Part shown: piece by piece, positions 54,119 through 62,865 of the stretch
How the letters are laid out: every line of letters begins with the position of its first letter
How positions within the stretch are numbered: position 1 is the first letter of the stretch
Assembly: GCF_022701295.1 (NCBI RefSeq)
Contig: NZ_CP033204.1
Coordinates: forward strand, 1,116,001 to 1,180,000
DNA: 64,000 nucleotides
From: Sphingopyxis sp. YF1
GTDB taxonomy: Bacteria > Pseudomonadota > Alphaproteobacteria > Sphingomonadales > Sphingomonadaceae
Reading direction: 5' to 3'
Made by a program: the position numbers and the translations under genes
Notes under the pieces: model-generated
Told to the model about the DNA's origin: nothing
The model's input: only the letters and a program-made list of their open reading frames with translations
The model's database searches: none

Positions 54119-54565
54119 ATGGACAAGCGTATGATCCTGTTCGGCGCGGCGGCGAGCCTGCTGCTCGCGGGCTGCGAAAAGGCCGAGGCGCCGGCCCCGG
54201 CGCCGACCGAAACCACCGAGGTCCCCGTCGAAACCATGCCGCCCGAGGCGGCACCCGATGCCGCCGACCCTGCGACCGCGCCGCACCGCTTTGCGAGCTG
54301 GGCGGGCAAATGGACCGGGGTCGAGGGCATGTATGTCACGATCACGCCGGGCGAACCGGGAAAATACAAGCTGGAGATGCAGTCGGACCTCGACACCCGG
54401 GGTAGCTACGACGGCAGCGACAGCGAGCATGGCATCCAGTTCAAGCGTGGCGGCGAGCAACTCAGCCTGCATCGCGGCAACGGCGACGACACCGGGCTCA
54501 AATATCTGGCGGGCAAGAAGGAATGCCTGATCGTCAGGGACGGCGAGGGGTATTGCCGCGACTGA
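54119..54565 (+). CDS. Putative lipoprotein
   Basis: A 148-residue lipoprotein: MDKRMILFGAAASLLLAGCE with lipobox LLAGC and modified Cys at 19. A Pro/Glu/Ala-rich linker (about 20-60) leads to a compact beta-like domain (FASWAGKWTGVEGMYVTITP, KYLAGKKECLIVRDGEGYC) with two Cys that may pair. It follows the dehydratase after 38 bp with GGAGAG upstream. No named family was recognised. Confidence 0.75.
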   Translation: MDKRMILFGAAASLLLAGCEKAEAPAPAPTETTEVPVETMPPEAAPDAADPATAPHRFASWAGKWTGVEGMYVTITPGEPGKYKLEMQSDLDTRGSYDGSDSEHGIQFKRGGEQLSLHRGNGDDTGLKYLAGKKECLIVRDGEGYCRD

Positions 54566-54594
54566 TCGCGGCCGATCGAGGGGAGGGGCGCAAT

Positions 54595-55191
54595 ATGGGC
54601 GATATCGTGCGGGCGTTCGCGGCCGACCGGGCGGCGATCGCCGAAACGCTGGCGCAGGCGTTCCAGACCGATCCGGCGCTGTCGTGGATATTGCCCGACG
54701 CCGATCACCGCGCCCGCGCGCTGCGCGGCCTGTTTCGAACCCTCGTGCCTGCCGATATGCGCGCGGGCGTGGCGCTGCGATCGGAGGAGGATGCCTCCGC
54801 CGCGCTGTGGCGCGCACCGGCTCGCGCACACAGCGGGACGTTCGAATTCCTGCGCACGGTGATCCCGCTCGTCGCGACTTTTGGTTCCGCCTTGCCGCGC
54901 GGGCTGAAGGTGCAGGCCGGGATCGACGCACATCGGCCGAAAGGGCGCTTCTGGTATCTTCACTATGTCGGGGTGCGCCCCGATCATCAGGGCAAGGGAC
55001 ATGGTGGACGGATCATCCGCGCGCAGACCGCGGTCGCCGACGCCGACGCGCTCCCCTGCTGGCTCGAAACCGCGACGCTCGAAAATGTCCCTCTTTACGA
55101 GCGGCTGGGGTTCGTCACGCAGGTCGAATGGGACGTGCCGGGCGGCGGCCCGCATTTCTGGGGAATGATGCGCCCGCATCGGACGAGCTAG
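54595..55191 (+). CDS. GNAT family N-acetyltransferase
   Basis: A 198-residue acetyltransferase. The acetyl-CoA site is V-RPDHQGKGHGGRIIRAQ (about 130-148, the Q/RxxGxG/A motif), preceded by FWYLHYVGV, and the end VPLYERLGFVTQVEWDVPGGGP is the typical GNAT C-terminus. ATG 54595 has GGGGAGG upstream. It resembles GNATs acting on small amines, but the substrate is unknown. Its stop overlaps the stop of the small converging membrane protein gene. Confidence 0.88.
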   Translation: MGDIVRAFAADRAAIAETLAQAFQTDPALSWILPDADHRARALRGLFRTLVPADMRAGVALRSEEDASAALWRAPARAHSGTFEFLRTVIPLVATFGSALPRGLKVQAGIDAHRPKGRFWYLHYVGVRPDHQGKGHGGRIIRAQTAVADADALPCWLETATLENVPLYERLGFVTQVEWDVPGGGPHFWGMMRPHRTS

Positions 55192-55355
55192 ACGAATTCC
55201 CTCAGCGCGAATCCGGCAGCGAGGCCGACGATGATGGCGAGGAGAGCCAGTCCCGCCACGCGTAGCCAAAAATATCTGCGCAGTCCCCGATCGACCTTGT
55301 CTTGCAAGAAGGCATTCACGATGACTTCGATGCTGGCCGACAGGATCTCACCCAT
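55188..55355 (-). CDS. Small single-pass membrane protein, 55 residues
   Basis: A short frame translating to MGEILSASIEVIVNAFLQDK, a basic stretch (VDRGLRRYFWLR), then one membrane helix (VAGLALLAIIVGLAAGFAL) and REFV. The pattern of an amphipathic N-terminus plus basic residues and a helix suggests a real small membrane protein. It lies 15 bp after the nitroreductase stop on the same strand, so it may be the last gene of the hemA-DUF695-nitroreductase series. Its stop overlaps the converging GNAT stop. No family is recognised; coding status is likely but unproven. Confidence 0.6.
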   Translation of the reverse strand: MGEILSASIEVIVNAFLQDKVDRGLRRYFWLRVAGLALLAIIVGLAAGFALREFV

Positions 55356-55370
55356 GGGGCGAGCCAATCT

Positions 55371-56051
55371 TCAAGCTTCAAAACCGATGAACCGCACGGC
55401 CTCTTCAACACTCTTGCGGTTGGACACCACGGCGTTGGCCGGAAATTCCGCGTCGGGCCAGCCCATCGCGACACAGATCATGATCACCTGATCGTCGGGG
55501 ATGCGCGCATGTTCGCGCACCACCGGCGACTGCATGATGCCCTGGCTGTTGATCACGCAGCCGAGCCCGCGCGACCAGGCGGCGTTGACCAGCGCATTTG
55601 TGACGGCGCCGCAGTCGAAGGGCGCGATATCGCTGCCCAGCAGCACGCGGTCATAGGTGATGACGATGCTGACCGGCGCGTCGAACTGGCGGAAACCGCG
55701 CAGCACCCAGTCCTGCCGCGCGTCCTTGTCATCGCGCGTGATCCCCATCGCGCCGAACAATTGCTTGGCAATCTCGATCTGGCGCGCGCGATGGTCGTCG
55801 GCGATGCCGTCGAAGCGGCGGAACTCGCGGCTGTCGGGCTTGCCCGCAAGGATGCCTTCGGTGTTGCCGCGGCGGATCGCGGCGAGCGGCTCTCCGGTCA
55901 CGACCGAGAAGTTCCAGCACTGGTTGTTGAACGACGATGGCGCGCGCATCGCGACCGCGATCACCTCGGCGACCAGTTCCTTCGGCACCGGCTTGTCGAG
56001 GAAGCCGCGGATCGAACGGCGGCCCACGACGACGTCGTCAAATGTCTTCAC
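55371..56051 (-). CDS. Nitroreductase family flavoprotein
   Basis: A 226-residue FMN-dependent nitroreductase-like enzyme. It begins [20 protein letters not shown] with the RRSIR FMN motif and has MRAPSSFNNQCWNFSVV, then AWSRGLGCVINSQGIMQ and VAMGWPDAEFPANAV. It is a homodimeric, cytoplasmic NAD(P)H oxidoreductase by family; the natural substrate is unknown. Its start lies 14 bp inside the end of the DUF695 gene, so it is co-translated with that gene. Confidence 0.92.
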   Translation of the reverse strand: MKTFDDVVVGRRSIRGFLDKPVPKELVAEVIAVAMRAPSSFNNQCWNFSVVTGEPLAAIRRGNTEGILAGKPDSREFRRFDGIADDHRARQIEIAKQLFGAMGITRDDKDARQDWVLRGFRQFDAPVSIVITYDRVLLGSDIAPFDCGAVTNALVNAAWSRGLGCVINSQGIMQSPVVREHARIPDDQVIMICVAMGWPDAEFPANAVVSNRKSVEEAVRFIGFEA

Positions 56052-56502
56052 GATCGTTCCCGCGAGGTGCCTGTTGAAGTTCGGTGAGCGCCAGCCATTC
56101 GGGGTCGTCGAACGCCTGGAAATCGAGCGGGAAGGGCTGCGTTCCGGCCAGAACCCTGTTGAGGTTGTCCATGAACTCCGCGGTATCGGGCGTATAGAAA
56201 CGCCATTCGCGCATGCCGTTTTCGGTCAGGACGGCAACGCCGGAGGCCCAGTCTCTCTCGTGGTCCGCGGCATCGAGGACGATGTTCTCGAACTCGGCCA
56301 TCCGGTCGAGTGTCTCGTCGTCGGGAAAGGTGCCGGCATTCTCGTCGGCATATTGCCAGCGAATGATGACCAGATTCGAAAATAGCGCGCGATCCGCGCT
56401 GGTCGGCACTCCGCTTCGATAACGCGCCAGAACGGGTCCGTTCGGACCCGTCCCCCTCGCCATCACCCAATCGTCCGTCGGGAAAATGCCGGTTTCGTTC
56501 AC
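56038..56502 (-). CDS. DUF695 domain protein
   Basis: A 154-residue cytoplasmic protein with the DUF695 pattern: [27 protein letters not shown] at the start, [33 protein letters not shown], and [25 protein letters not shown] near the end. The start is GTG 56502, whose bases overlap the hemA stop (GTGA), so its translation is coupled to hemA. Its end overlaps the nitroreductase start by 14 bp. The function of the family is unknown. Confidence 0.82.
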   Translation of the reverse strand: MNETGIFPTDDWVMARGTGPNGPVLARYRSGVPTSADRALFSNLVIIRWQYADENAGTFPDDETLDRMAEFENIVLDAADHERDWASGVAVLTENGMREWRFYTPDTAEFMDNLNRVLAGTQPFPLDFQAFDDPEWLALTELQQAPRGNDREDI

Positions 56503-57713
56503 GCCGCCTTGCGCAGCTCGAGGCGGTCCCAGATCTCGACCAGCGCCTCGGTCAGCTCGCGCATCATCGCTTCGTCGTGCGCCGGGCCCGGCGTGAAGCG
56601 CAGGCGTTCGGTGCCGCGCGGCACGGTCGGGAAATTGATCGGCTGCACATAGACGCCATATTCGGCGAGCAATATGTCGCTGATCTTCTTTGCGCGTACC
56701 GGGTCGCCGACCATCAGCGGCACGATGTGCGTGGTCGAATCCATCACCGGCAGCCCCGCGTCGCGGAAGCTCTGCTTGAGGTAGGCGGCGGCGGCCTGCT
56801 GTGCATCGCGCTCGACGCTCGAAGCCTTGAGGTGACGCACCGCGGCGAGCACGCCCGCGACGAGCACCGGCGACAGGCTGGTCGTGAAGATGAAGCCCGG
56901 CGCATAGCTGCGGATCACGTCGATGACATTCTTGTCGGCGGCGATGTAGCCGCCCATCACGCCGAACGCCTTGCCCAGCGTGCCCTCGATGATCGTGATC
57001 CGGCTCGCGGCCTCGTCGCGATCGCTGATGCCGCCGCCGCGCGGACCGTACATGCCGACGGCATGGACTTCGTCGCAATAGGTCAGCGCGTTATATTTGT
57101 CGGCAAGGTCGCAGATCGCATGGATCGGCGCGATGTCGCCGTCCATCGAATAGACGCTTTCGAACGCGATCAGCTTGGCCGCGGAGGGATCGTCGGCGGC
57201 GAGCATTTCCTCGAGATGTTCAAGGTCGTTGTGGCGCCACACGCGCTTTTCGCATCCCGAATTGCGGATTCCCGCGATCATCGAGGCGTGGTTGAGTTCG
57301 TCCGAATAGATGATGCAGTTCGGCAGCAGCTTGCCGAGCGTGCCCAGCGTCGCCTCGTTCGAGATATAGCCCGAGGTGAAGAGCAGCGCGCCTTCCTTGC
57401 CGTGCAGGTCGGCAAGTTCATGCTCGAGGTCGATGTGATAGTGGGTGTTGCCGCCGATGTTGCGGGTGCCGCCCGACCCGGCGCCGACGTCGTGCAGCGC
57501 CTCTTCCATCGCTTCGACGACCTTGGGGTGCTGGCCCATCGCCAGATAGTCGTTCGAGCACCAGACGGTGATCGGCTTCGGTCCGTTGTGGCCGGCGAAG
57601 CAGCGCGCATTGGGGAAGGCGCCCTTGTTGCGAAGGATATCGATGAAGACGCGGTAGCGTCCTTCTTCGTGCAGCCGGTCAATCGCGCGTGCGAAAATAT
57701 CGTTATAGTTCAC
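56499..57713 (-). CDS. hemA: 5-aminolevulinate synthase
   Basis: Condenses glycine with succinyl-CoA, the C4 entry to heme typical of alphaproteobacteria. The 404 residues are collinear with the Rhodobacter enzyme: the Schiff-base Lys is K248 in [16 protein letters not shown], the same number as in that family, with [10 protein letters not shown] (about 54-63), [18 protein letters not shown] and [13 protein letters not shown] also in place. It leads a GTGA-coupled series with DUF695, nitroreductase and a small membrane protein. The 204-bp region upstream (57714-57917) should contain its promoter. Confidence 0.96.
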   Translation of the reverse strand: MNYNDIFARAIDRLHEEGRYRVFIDILRNKGAFPNARCFAGHNGPKPITVWCSNDYLAMGQHPKVVEAMEEALHDVGAGSGGTRNIGGNTHYHIDLEHELADLHGKEGALLFTSGYISNEATLGTLGKLLPNCIIYSDELNHASMIAGIRNSGCEKRVWRHNDLEHLEEMLAADDPSAAKLIAFESVYSMDGDIAPIHAICDLADKYNALTYCDEVHAVGMYGPRGGGISDRDEAASRITIIEGTLGKAFGVMGGYIAADKNVIDVIRSYAPGFIFTTSLSPVLVAGVLAAVRHLKASSVERDAQQAAAAYLKQSFRDAGLPVMDSTTHIVPLMVGDPVRAKKISDILLAEYGVYVQPINFPTVPRGTERLRFTPGPAHDEAMMRELTEALVEIWDRLELRKAA

Positions 57714-57917
57714 GTCTCAGCCCCGCAGTCAGGTGCCAGTCCAGTGCCGCTCCCTCCAGCGGCTATTAACACGCGCGCCAATAGCGCCGATCAATGCCGA
57801 AGGCCAGTGCGAACGATTCGCATCTCGCGCGGGCGGCTTGTGATCACCAGCACGACATTGTCGAACGAATGCGGCTATTTGCTAAGGACGAAACGGGTCG
57901 CAAGGGAGTTTGAGTCG
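57714..57917. promoter_or_regulatory. Divergent region between hemA and an exported protein gene
   Basis: 204 bp with no supportable gene. It must hold promoters for hemA (leftward) and the exported protein (rightward). No clear operator or riboswitch is visible. AAGGGAG precedes the rightward ATG. Confidence 0.4.
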
Positions 57918-58439
57918 ATGTCCATCATCCGGGTGCTGTTCCTGTCGGTCGCGGCGCTGGGCAGCGGGGCCGCTGCGTCGAAGCCCGAGCCCGCGCGCTT
58001 CGACGGGGCGTGGATGCAGTGCGAGACATGGCAGGGCGCGCGCGTCTGCGGATACAAGCGGCTCGTCCAGCGCGGCGACCGGGTGTGCGGCGTCCAGCAG
58101 GACTTCGCGACCAACCGCATGTATCGCCAGCGCTTCGTCGGCACGGCGCAGGGACGATCGATGATGATCGAGCGGATTTGCGGCGACCCGGGCTCGGAAA
58201 CCGACACCTATTGCGCGGGTGAGGCGCCGCAGGGCGCCGAAAGGACAGGCTGGGGCGCTTCGGACCGGAGCCTGCACCTCTGCGGCGGGCGACTGTACGG
58301 CGCGGCCGGCGGTGCGGGAGTCGATTGCGCCACGGCGCCGGCCGCGGCGGGGCTGCCGCGGGTGCGGACGCTGGGCGACGAGGCGCTGGCGCCCGGGGAG
58401 GAGGCCTGGCTCCGGTCCTGCGCGGCCGGCGCCGAATGA
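57918..58439 (+). CDS. Exported Cys-rich protein of unknown function
   Basis: A 173-residue protein with signal peptide MSIIRVLFLSVAALGSGAAA. The mature part has eight Cys, in WMQCETW, ARVCGYKR, RVCGVQQD, ERICGDPG, DTYCAGEA, LHLCGGR, VDCATA and LRSCAAG, suggesting several disulfides in the periplasm. No known family was recognised. It ends 7 bp before the converging murI stop, leaving no room for a separate terminator. Confidence 0.72.
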   Translation: MSIIRVLFLSVAALGSGAAASKPEPARFDGAWMQCETWQGARVCGYKRLVQRGDRVCGVQQDFATNRMYRQRFVGTAQGRSMMIERICGDPGSETDTYCAGEAPQGAERTGWGASDRSLHLCGGRLYGAAGGAGVDCATAPAAAGLPRVRTLGDEALAPGEEAWLRSCAAGAE

Positions 58440-58446
58440 CCGCGCG

Positions 58447-59253
58447 TCAGATCGTTTCGATCCGGCCGATGCCATAGGGCGCGAGTACGCCAGGCGGCGG
58501 CGGCGGGCGATCGTTGCTGCGCGTGAAGACCGCGATGCCCGGCGCCGCCACCGCGGGCCAGGACTGGCCCTCGGTAAGATGCGCGATGCGCCGCGCGATC
58601 CCCGCCGCGCCGTCGATCAGCCGGATATCGGGGCCGACTTCGGCCTGCAGTTCGTCGGCAAGCAGCGGAAAGTGGGTACAGGCGAGGACGACGACGTCCA
58701 CCGCGTCGCCGCCGGGCTGGTCGCGAAGTCCCGCGACCGCGCGTGCGATGACCGCCGGGTCGATCTTTTCGCCGCGCAGCTTCGCCTCGGCGCCGGTGAC
58801 GAGGCCGGGACTGCCGTGCCGCAGCACCGTCTTGCCCGCCGCGAAGCGCGCGCCGAGGTCGTCGACATAGGGCTGGCGGACCGTCGCTTCGGTGCCGAGC
58901 ACGCCGATGACGCCGCTCCGGGTGATTTCGGCGGCGGGCTTGATCGCGGGAACGGTGCCGACGATCGGCAGGTCGAGCGCGGCGCGGATGTGCGAGAGCG
59001 CGATCGTCGAGGCGGTGTTGCACGCGATCACCGCGAGGCGCGGCTGATAACGCTCGACGAGCCGCCCGAGCAGCGCGGGCACGCGCGCCGCCAGCTCGGC
59101 CTCGCTCTTCTGGCCATAGGGCAGGCCGGCATAATCCGCGGCGTAGACGATCGGCGCGGTCGGCAGCAGCGCGCGCGTCGGGCCGAGCACGGTGAGCCCG
59201 CCGAGGCCGGAGTCGAAGAAGAGGATCGGGGCGTCGGCGGCGGGAGCGTGCAT
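58447..59253 (-). CDS. murI: Glutamate racemase
   Basis: Makes D-glutamate for peptidoglycan. The 268 residues contain the substrate-binding FFDSGLGGLTVL (Asp14, Ser15), the first catalytic Cys at 78 in VIACNTAST, and the second at 192 in LACTHFPLL. GVLGTEATVRQ is also typical. The ATG at 59253 is 116 bp from the divergent plsY start. Confidence 0.96.
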   Translation of the reverse strand: MHAPAADAPILFFDSGLGGLTVLGPTRALLPTAPIVYAADYAGLPYGQKSEAELAARVPALLGRLVERYQPRLAVIACNTASTIALSHIRAALDLPIVGTVPAIKPAAEITRSGVIGVLGTEATVRQPYVDDLGARFAAGKTVLRHGSPGLVTGAEAKLRGEKIDPAVIARAVAGLRDQPGGDAVDVVVLACTHFPLLADELQAEVGPDIRLIDGAAGIARRIAHLTEGQSWPAVAAPGIAVFTRSNDRPPPPPGVLAPYGIGRIETI

Positions 59254-59369
59254 CGGGCGGCACTAGCAGGCGGTGGCGGTTCCAGTCCATATTGACTGCA
59301 ACAATCGCCGAATCCGTTGCTTGCGGCCTGCAATCCCGCCAAAAGGAGCGAAAGGGAGCAGGGAGTATC

Positions 59370-59972
59370 ATGACCGTCTATCTGTTGATCGCCGCCGCTT
59401 ATCTGCTCGGCTCGATCCCCTTCGGGGTCCTGCTGACGCGCGCCTTCGGTGCGGGCGACCTCAGGCAGATCGGGTCGGGGAATATCGGCGCCACCAACGT
59501 GCTGCGCACCGGGCGCAAGGGCCTCGCGGCGGCGACCCTGATCCTCGACGGGGCGAAGGGTGCCGTCGCGGTGCTGCTCGCGCGGCATTTCCTGCCCGGG
59601 CTGGGCGACGACGGCGCGATGATCGCGGGCGCCGCGGCGATGATCGGCCATTGCTACCCCGTCTGGCTGCAATTCAAAGGCGGCAAGGGCGTTGCGACGC
59701 TGCTCGGCCTGTCGCTCGCGCTCGCCTGGCCGATCGGGCTGGTTTTCGCGATCGTCTGGCTCGGCGCCGTGCTGCTGCTGCGCATCTCGTCGCTCGGCGG
59801 CATGCTGGGTGCGGTCGCGGCGCCGGTCGCGGCGCTCGCCCTGGGCCATCCGACCTATGCGATCGGGCTCGCCGGGCTGGCGGTGATCGTGCTGTGGCGT
59901 CACCGCGAGAATATCGCGCGGCTGCGCGCGGGAACCGAGCCGCGTGTCGGCGCCGGGAAAAGCGCCGAATGA
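59370..59972 (+). CDS. plsY: Glycerol-3-phosphate acyltransferase PlsY
   Basis: Integral membrane acyltransferase that uses acyl-phosphate for the first step of phospholipid synthesis. The 200 residues have about five membrane helices and the three family motifs: GSIPFGVLL, GSGNIGATNVLR (glycerol-3-phosphate site) and FKGGKGVAT. ATG 59370 has GGGAG upstream. An in-frame extension further upstream is not family-like. Its stop overlaps the dprA start by four bases (ATGA), a coupling that is common for plsY-dprA. Confidence 0.96.
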   Translation: MTVYLLIAAAYLLGSIPFGVLLTRAFGAGDLRQIGSGNIGATNVLRTGRKGLAAATLILDGAKGAVAVLLARHFLPGLGDDGAMIAGAAAMIGHCYPVWLQFKGGKGVATLLGLSLALAWPIGLVFAIVWLGAVLLLRISSLGGMLGAVAAPVAALALGHPTYAIGLAGLAVIVLWRHRENIARLRAGTEPRVGAGKSAE

Positions 59973-61054
59973 CCCACGCCGAGCGGCTCGCGCAGTTGCG
60001 GCTCATCCGCACCCCGCAGGTCGGCCCGGTCAGCTGGCACCAGCTGATGATGCGCTTCGGTTCGGGCGAGGCGGCGCTGGCGGCGCTGCCCGATCTGGCG
60101 GGGCGCGGCGGCGGCCGGCTGCGCATCGCGCCGGCCGACATCGCCGAGCGCGAGGTCGAGCGCGTCGCCGCACTCGGCGCGCGGCACATCTTCAGCGACG
60201 AGCGCGACTATTCGCCACTGCTGCGCGCGGTCGAAGCGGCGCCGCCGGTGGTGATCGTCCGCGGCGACACGGCGATGCTCGAGCGGCCCTGCGTCGCGAT
60301 CGTCGGCGCGCGCAACGCGTCGGCCGCCGCGTGCCGCTTCGCGCGCCAGATGGCGGCCGAGCTCGCGGCGCGCGGCCTCACCGTGGTCAGCGGCCTCGCG
60401 CGCGGGGTCGATACGGCGGCGCATGTCGGCGCGCTCGGCGGCGCCACCGCGGGGGTGATCGCGAGCGGGATCGACATCGCCTTTCCGCCCGAAAATGCCG
60501 AATTGCAGGAAAGGCTCGCGACGACGCAGCTTGTCGTCGCTGAACAGCCGCCGGGCAGCGAGCCGCTGGCGCGCCACTTTCCGTCGCGCAACCGCATCAT
60601 CGCCGGGCTGGCGTACGGCACTTTGGTGATCGAGGCGGCGCCACGGTCGGGGTCGCTGATCACCGCGCGCCGCGCCGGCGATTACGGGCGCGAGGTGATG
60701 GCGGTGCCGGGTTCGCCGCTCGACCCGCGCGCGCAGGGCTGCAACCTGCTGATCCGCGAAGGCGCGACGCTGGTCCAGACGGCCGACGACGTGATCGAGG
60801 CGCTCGGCCCGATCGATGCGCGCATGGTACGCGAGCCCGCGCATGATTTCGCGGCGCCGGCGGCAACCGCGGCGGAAGCGGGCGAGGGCGATCGCGGCCG
60901 CATCGCCGCGCTGCTCGGCCCGACCCCGGTCGCGGTCGACGAGCTGGTCCGCCAGTCGGGCTGCCCCGCCGCGACGGTGCAGCTGGTGCTGCTCGAGCTC
61001 GAGCTGGCGGGACGGATCGAGCGCCACGCCGGGGCCAGAATCTCGCGCCTATGA
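59969..61054 (+). CDS. dprA: DNA-processing protein DprA
   Basis: Loads RecA on incoming single-stranded DNA in natural transformation; in Rhodobacter it is needed in recipients of GTA DNA. The 361 residues have an N-terminal helical region, a Rossmann-like core with VAIVGARNASAAACRFARQM, VVSGLARGVDTAAHVGAL, FPSRNRIIAGL and VMAVPGSPLDPRAQGCNLL, and a C-terminal winged-helix domain (about 300-361, VDELVRQSGCPAATVQLVLL). ATG 59969 overlaps the plsY stop. All core motifs are intact. Confidence 0.95.
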   Translation: MTHAERLAQLRLIRTPQVGPVSWHQLMMRFGSGEAALAALPDLAGRGGGRLRIAPADIAEREVERVAALGARHIFSDERDYSPLLRAVEAAPPVVIVRGDTAMLERPCVAIVGARNASAAACRFARQMAAELAARGLTVVSGLARGVDTAAHVGALGGATAGVIASGIDIAFPPENAELQERLATTQLVVAEQPPGSEPLARHFPSRNRIIAGLAYGTLVIEAAPRSGSLITARRAGDYGREVMAVPGSPLDPRAQGCNLLIREGATLVQTADDVIEALGPIDARMVREPAHDFAAPAATAAEAGEGDRGRIAALLGPTPVAVDELVRQSGCPAATVQLVLLELELAGRIERHAGARISRL

Positions 61055-61169
61055 CGGCGCGCATAGCCGCCAGCCCCCTTTGAATGCACGTTTCATCGCG
61101 GTTCAGCCACGGTTCAGCGGCGCGGGCCGAATTCGATGATATTGTATTACATCGCCGGGGAGCTTGACG

Positions 61170-62753
61170 ATGCGCAGCCGATTTCTGAACGGAACGACGA
61201 TGATCGCGGTGCTGGCGACCGGGCTGGTGCCCGCGCCGCTGACCACCGCGGCGGCGCGTTCCCCGCTTCCGCCGCAGGGCTATTGCCGCAATGCCGACCC
61301 GTTGCCGCGCCTCGACCCCGAACAGGCGCAGCAGCAGCGCGAGTCTCGCGGGCGTGGCGGTGCCAGCTACGCCGAGGAGGCCACGGCCGAAATGTCGATG
61401 GCGCCGCCGCCGCCGCCGCCGGCTCCGCCGCCGCCGCCTGCGCCGATCTATGCGCCGGACAGCGCGGTCGATGCGGTCGTCGTCACCGGTGCGCGCGCCG
61501 ACGGATCGGCGAAGAGGGCGGCGAGCGAAAGCGCCGCGCCGCCGCCCGCCGAGGCGGCACCGGGATCGTCGGCCGATTACCGCGTCGCGCCGGGCGTCGT
61601 GCCGCCGCGTCCCTGGCCGCGCCCCCAGCCGCAGCCGCAATCGGGCATCCTCACCGCGGGCGAGCATGACGACCTGCTCAACCCCGAACTCTACGCCGCC
61701 TATGTCAACCGCTCGGACCTGGGGCAGGATATCCGCGCCCTGCCGCGCGTCGACACGATGCGCGTCGTCACGGTGAAGGTGAACGATCGCAACGGCCAGC
61801 CGGTGCCTTTCGCCGATGTGACGCTGACGTGCAGCGACGGCAACAGCATCACCATGGCGACGCAGGCTGACGGCAGCGTCGCCTTCTTCCCCGGGCTTGA
61901 CCGGTTGAGCGAGCACATCACCGTTTCGGCGAGCAAGGCCGGACGCAGCATCGCCGCGGCGCGGCCGGTCATCGTCGCCGACGCGCCGGGGGGGCAGGTC
62001 GTCGGCCTGACCGCAAACCAGATGGCGAGCCGGGCCAGCAAGCTCGACCTGATGCTCGTCGTCGACACCACCGGCAGCATGGGCGACGAGATTCGCTATC
62101 TTCAGGCCGAACTGCGATTGATCATCGCGGCGATTACCGCGAAACATCGCGATCTCGACATCCGCGTCGGCTTTGTTTTCTACCGCGACGTCGGCGACGA
62201 CTATGTCACGCGGACGGTCCCTTTCGACCGCGACATCGGGCGGGTACAGGGCGTGCTGGCGCAGCAATATGCATCCGGCGGCGGCGACTATCCCGAGGCG
62301 ATGGATCAGGCGCTGATCCGTGCGGTGGGGCAGGAATGGCGCCCCGACGCGGTGAAATCGATGCTGCTCGTCGCCGACGCCCCGCCGCACAACGAACTGT
62401 TCGGACGCACGTGGAAGGCGGCCGAGGCCGCGCGCGCCAAGCGCATCCACATCACCCCGGTCGCGGCGTCGGGCGTAGCCGACGAGGCCGAATATGCGAT
62501 GCGCGCGATGGCGGCGGCGACCCAGTCGCGCTACCTGTTCCTCACCGACGACAGCGGGGTTGGCAATCCGCACGCGCCGCCGGCGATCGACTGTTACCTC
62601 GTCACGCGGCTCGACGCGCTCGTCCGCCGCGTGGTCGACAGCCAGATCAGCGGCCGCCGCATCGAACCCGAGGATCGCGAAGTGATCCGCAGCGTCGGCA
62701 ACTACGACGCCGGGAAATGCATCCTGCCCGCCGACTTCCGCTGGCAGAGTTAA
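61170..62753 (+). CDS. Exported VWA domain protein with polyproline linker
   Basis: A 527-residue exported protein. Signal peptide about 1-30; a Pro-rich linker (about 75-95) of repeated Pro and Ala; a TonB-box-like segment DAVVVTGAR at 101-109; a beta-sandwich region (about 200-275, VVTVKVNDRNGQPVPFADVT); and a von Willebrand factor A domain (about 295-480) with the metal site DTTGS at 299-303, then GDYPEAMDQAL and LLVADAPPHNE. ATG 61170 is preferred to TTG 61164. VWA domains make metal-dependent protein contacts; the partner is unknown. Confidence 0.85.
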   Translation: MRSRFLNGTTMIAVLATGLVPAPLTTAAARSPLPPQGYCRNADPLPRLDPEQAQQQRESRGRGGASYAEEATAEMSMAPPPPPPAPPPPPAPIYAPDSAVDAVVVTGARADGSAKRAASESAAPPPAEAAPGSSADYRVAPGVVPPRPWPRPQPQPQSGILTAGEHDDLLNPELYAAYVNRSDLGQDIRALPRVDTMRVVTVKVNDRNGQPVPFADVTLTCSDGNSITMATQADGSVAFFPGLDRLSEHITVSASKAGRSIAAARPVIVADAPGGQVVGLTANQMASRASKLDLMLVVDTTGSMGDEIRYLQAELRLIIAAITAKHRDLDIRVGFVFYRDVGDDYVTRTVPFDRDIGRVQGVLAQQYASGGGDYPEAMDQALIRAVGQEWRPDAVKSMLLVADAPPHNELFGRTWKAAEAARAKRIHITPVAASGVADEAEYAMRAMAAATQSRYLFLTDDSGVGNPHAPPAIDCYLVTRLDALVRRVVDSQISGRRIEPEDREVIRSVGNYDAGKCILPADFRWQS

Positions 62754-62768
62754 TCGGGCGTTGACTCC

Positions 62769-62793
62769 CCCCTGCATCCGATGGATGCAGGGG
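62769..62793 (+). terminator. Hairpin after the VWA gene
   Basis: A perfect 11-bp stem (CCCCTGCATCC/GGATGCAGGGG) with a 3-nt loop GAT, 16 bp after the VWA stop. No T-tract. It may end or stabilise the VWA transcript. Confidence 0.6.
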
Positions 62794-62865
62794 ACATGGG
62801 TCGCTTCGGGGAAACTCCCGGCGCCCGCCTGTCTTTCGGCCGCGCCAGGGGTCGGAGGAACGTCC

